The position numbers and the translations under genes were made by a program. A stretch of 6,773 nucleotides of DNA from Pyrinomonadaceae bacterium (GTDB taxonomy: Bacteria > Acidobacteriota > Blastocatellia > Pyrinomonadales > Pyrinomonadaceae), in NCBI GenBank assembly GCA_014379795.1, contig JACMLC010000036.1:1-6773 (forward strand). The letters run 5' to 3'. Within the stretch, counting starts at the first letter, position 1. Every line of letters starts with the position of its first letter. Shown here one piece after another: positions 4,802 through 6,773 of the stretch. The notes beneath the pieces are model-generated. The model saw nothing but the letters and a program-made list of their open reading frames with translations. It made no database searches and was not told where the DNA came from.

Positions 4802-6142
4802 TTAACCCTTCGGGCAGTCGGACATTTCGGACGTGCAGACGATAAAACGCTCGAACTCGTTCTGCTCATTGTCACGAACGGCGATGCCCGCCGCGCCGAT
4901 GGGGAAGTTGCGATTGGGGTCTTCCAATGTTCCGAGCGGCAATACATCTCCGGTCTCGCTATCCGTAATCGAAACCTTAAACTTATTGCCAGTCGCTTCT
5001 ATCGAGACGCTGAAGAATTGATTCTGCTTGAGCGTGCCCGTAAAACCGTCTACCGGAATGGTCGAGCCGAAACGCTGCGCGACGCCGTTTTTGACGACAA
5101 AGCCGCGCAGGACATAAGGCTCGTCGGCCTTCGCGCCCGTAATCTGAATCAGATAATAGTTCTGATCGTCAGTTGCGCGGACGGCATATGAGGCCGCGAT
5201 GCCGTTGAGCATCTTGACGTTGCTGACGAGGCGAAAGTCCGTATAGTAACGATAGCTTTCATCGCGCGGCAACGCGACGCCGCGCCCGCTCACAGAGAGC
5301 TTGCGCGAGGTAACGCGCCATCCCGCCTTGGTCTCCCACGCATCAAGGCTGACCCATGTCGCCATGAGCGTTTTGGTGCTGAGCTGTTTCACCAGCTTGA
5401 CATCATAAGTGGTGGTCTGGCCGGGCAAGGTGAAAGTTGCGAGCAGGGTTTGATAGCCGACTTCGGCTGAGCGCACATCCACGCCGTATGTCCCCGCGCG
5501 TAAATTCGGCAGCGAGGCTCGCCCGTTCTGCAAAGGCGTGACACGCGTCTCGCCCGTCACGTTGTATTTGGTCTGCCCGGAAGCGTCTTTGCTGCCCGTG
5601 ACAAGCGCGTATCTGACTTCGCCTGCGGGAACGTTGGCAACGATAGTCACGCTATAAGTGATAGGCTTTAAATTGAGCGTGACTGGAGCTGTCTTATTGG
5701 CAGCGACAACTACTTCCTTTTCATCTTCCGTGTAGCCGTCCATCTCTGCGGCGACGCGATAACGTCCGGGCTTGAGATCGTTAAAGATAAATTGACGTTC
5801 GTCTTTTTCGACAGTGCCTTCGAGGGCGGCTCCGCCCTTGAGCGGTTCGACCAGAATGGCTGCGCCCGGCTCGGTCGCAACAGAGAGCGTGCCGGTCGTG
5901 GGCGTGACGACGACCGTCTTGGTGCGCGTCACAGTGCGCACGGAAGTCGTCGTCGCGGTGTTACGCACCTTCGGGCGACGCGGCGGAGTGCGCGCGCCAC
6001 CACCACCACTGCTCGCGCCGCCGCTCAAATCCGTGCGGCCAGCGCCGCCCACCAAATCCTGCGCGCACACGCTGCCCGTTAAAGCATGTAGGGAGAACAT
6101 CAACACGGCGAGAGCCGCTGACAGGCTCAATCGTCTCAACAT
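4802..6142 (-). CDS. Secreted PEGA-domain protein with C-terminal beta-sandwich
   Basis: A 446-residue exported protein. The signal peptide (1-27; core LSAALAVLMFSLHAL, cleavage after V25-C26-A27) is followed by a Gly/Ser-rich linker (31-50), a basic RTPPRRPKVR patch and a Thr/Val-rich stretch (61-83). A PEGA-like domain covers about 84-160: GTLSVATEPGAAILV, then LKPGRYRVAAEMDGY, ending VTLNLKP. A second Ig-like strand-rich module spans 161-250 (LRAGTYGVDVRS). The C-terminal 260-435 resembles a concanavalin/laminin-G-like beta-sandwich, from WETKAGWRVTSRKLSVSG through YYTDFRL and NYYLIQI to AAGIAVRDNEQNEFERFIV. Such layouts suggest binding to surface polymers or glycans outside the cytoplasm, not catalysis; that is inference. 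The chain ends in a short Cys-containing tail (CTSEMSDC). GAGGAAAGGG about 9 bases before the ATG is the likely ribosome binding site. It stands alone between two palindromic repeats. Confidence 0.85.
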   Translation of the reverse strand: MLRRLSLSAALAVLMFSLHALTGSVCAQDLVGGAGRTDLSGGASSGGGGARTPPRRPKVRNTATTTSVRTVTRTKTVVVTPTTGTLSVATEPGAAILVEPLKGGAALEGTVEKDERQFIFNDLKPGRYRVAAEMDGYTEDEKEVVVAANKTAPVTLNLKPITYSVTIVANVPAGEVRYALVTGSKDASGQTKYNVTGETRVTPLQNGRASLPNLRAGTYGVDVRSAEVGYQTLLATFTLPGQTTTYDVKLVKQLSTKTLMATWVSLDAWETKAGWRVTSRKLSVSGRGVALPRDESYRYYTDFRLVSNVKMLNGIAASYAVRATDDQNYYLIQITGAKADEPYVLRGFVVKNGVAQRFGSTIPVDGFTGTLKQNQFFSVSIEATGNKFKVSITDSETGDVLPLGTLEDPNRNFPIGAAGIAVRDNEQNEFERFIVCTSEMSDCPKG

Positions 6143-6408
6143 GAATCAAAACCCTTTCCTCAAAGTCTCAAGGCAATTCGGGAGAGAGAAAATCGAAGAC
6201 GCGAGGCATGCGTCGCTTTAAGTTCAAAGCTTAACATAGCTCGCGCCCACATGACGAAAGATAAAGAAGGGGTGAAAAGGGAAATGGGGGAATAGGGGAA
6301 TAGGGAAACAGGGGAATAGGAAGAAAGCAACGAGTTGTTTTTCTTCCTTTTAACCTATTTCCCTATTACCCTGTTTCCCCCCGTTTTCGCGCCCATTTTT
6401 ATCGTGCT
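6143..6408. other. Intergenic region upstream of the PEGA gene
   Basis: These 266 bases between the receptor stop and the PEGA gene start must hold the PEGA promoter. I find no convincing -35/-10 pair. A small inverted repeat, GCTTT-AAGTTC-AAAGC (about 6213-6228), lies about 70-85 bases upstream of the start codon. The receptor-proximal half is taken up by the G-tract repeat listed separately. Confidence 0.4.
6269..6382. repeat. Octamer G-tract repeat with inverted C-rich copy
   Basis: Four 8-base units, GGGGAATA, GGGGAATA, GGGAAACA and GGGGAATA (6287-6318), preceded by two more G-tracts at 6269-6272 and 6279-6281, meet the G-quadruplex pattern on the plus strand. A degenerate inverted copy with the same period (6354-6382; CCTATTTC, CCTATTAC, CCTGTTTC) lies on the other side. 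Between them is a tight hairpin at 6319-6347 (GGAAGAAA/TTTCTTCC enclosing CAAC-GA-GTTG, one bulged base). The block starts about 25 bases past the receptor stop and could be its 3' end structure, although no clean U-tract follows on the minus strand. Confidence 0.7.
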
Positions 6409-6773
6409 CTAGAACGAGTATTTAATCGCGATCTGTATGCGACGGCTCGGCGTGACGGTGTCAATCGCGCGGCCAAAGCCCGGCGATTCGAGCGTCCGGA
6501 TCGGGATGCCGAAATTCGAGCGATTGAAGACGTTGAAAATCTCCACGCGGAACAGCAAATTATGCCCTTCCGTGATGTTGTAATTCTTCATGATCGCGAG
6601 ATTGCTCATCATCACCAGGCCGGAGCGGAACGTGTTGCGCCCGATAGCTCCATCCTGGAAGAGTGGCGCCAACATGTTGCGCAGGACCAAAGGATCGCGG
6701 CTCTGTGTCGCAATCGGCTGGCTGCGGTCGCCCGTGATGATGATGCCGTTGAGCGTGTTCAGCCTGTCCGTCA
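6409..6773 (-). CDS. C-terminal end of a TonB-dependent receptor (Oar-like), truncated by the window
   Basis: The frame is open from the right edge to the TAG at 6409, giving the last 120 residues of a much larger outer membrane protein (such receptors are usually about 1000 residues). Visible landmarks are NTLNGIIITGDRSQPIATQSRD, then RNTFRSGLVMMSNLAIMKNY, the amphipathic strand LLFRVEIFNVFNRSNFGIP and the terminal RRIQIAIKYSF. The final strand ends in phenylalanine, the classical recognition signal for beta-barrel assembly by BAM. The EIFNVFNRSNFG motif and the SPGFGRAIDTVTPSRRIQ ending are typical of TonB-dependent receptors with an N-terminal carboxypeptidase-regulatory domain (Oar type), abundant in acidobacteria. 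The plug, TonB box and regulatory domain would lie outside the window. An internal TTG at 6690 is not a start, because the homology and open frame continue upstream of it. Confidence 0.88.
   Translation of the reverse strand, partial: TDRLNTLNGIIITGDRSQPIATQSRDPLVLRNMLAPLFQDGAIGRNTFRSGLVMMSNLAIMKNYNITEGHNLLFRVEIFNVFNRSNFGIPIRTLESPGFGRAIDTVTPSRRIQIAIKYSF

Noticed and set aside
5792..6221. Plus-strand frames of 96 and 135 residues
   Set aside because: They are antisense to the signal peptide, linker and PEGA region of the secreted protein and have low-complexity Arg/Ala/Pro composition.

Overview
The window looks like chromosomal DNA of a Gram-negative, diderm bacterium, most likely an acidobacterium (Acidobacteriota, perhaps Blastocatellia-like). 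The grounds are indirect. The right edge holds the C-terminal end of an Oar/carboxypeptidase-regulatory-type TonB-dependent receptor, a family greatly expanded in that phylum. Next to it are a secreted PEGA-type protein, a small secreted protein and a short proline-rich protein. Moderate GC content and intergenic G-rich repeats also fit. No rRNA, tRNA, CRISPR array, transposase or phage gene is visible.

Layout, left to right. Positions 1-75 are the first 25 codons of a minus-strand gene that starts with a signal peptide or membrane helix. A near-consensus sigma70 promoter at 201-231 reads towards it. Then, on the minus strand, come a YheT-type alpha/beta hydrolase (266-1375) and, 9 bases upstream of it, a 78-residue proline-rich protein (1385-1621); these two probably form an operon. 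A 434-base gene-free stretch follows, with several inverted repeats at 1809-1947. The only plus-strand gene, a 124-residue exported protein (2056-2430), ends in a very strong intrinsic terminator (2453-2502). A REP-doublet-like element (2527-2626) fills the gap to the next genes.

From 2681 to 6773 all genes are on the minus strand: a RimJ/RimL-type GNAT acetyltransferase, a small four-helix membrane protein, a second and unrelated alpha/beta hydrolase, a large secreted PEGA plus beta-sandwich protein, and the truncated TonB-dependent receptor. The first three could be co-transcribed in the order hydrolase, membrane protein, acetyltransferase. The secreted PEGA protein is bounded on both sides by palindromic blocks in which four G-tracts face a C-rich copy (4697-4797 and 6269-6382).

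No recognisable defence, secretion or biosynthetic system is encoded here. The points most worth following up are the three different G/C-rich inverted repeat elements in intergenic gaps, the second hydrolase's lack of a catalytic histidine and of the usual oxyanion glycine, and the unexplained structured region upstream of the small exported protein.
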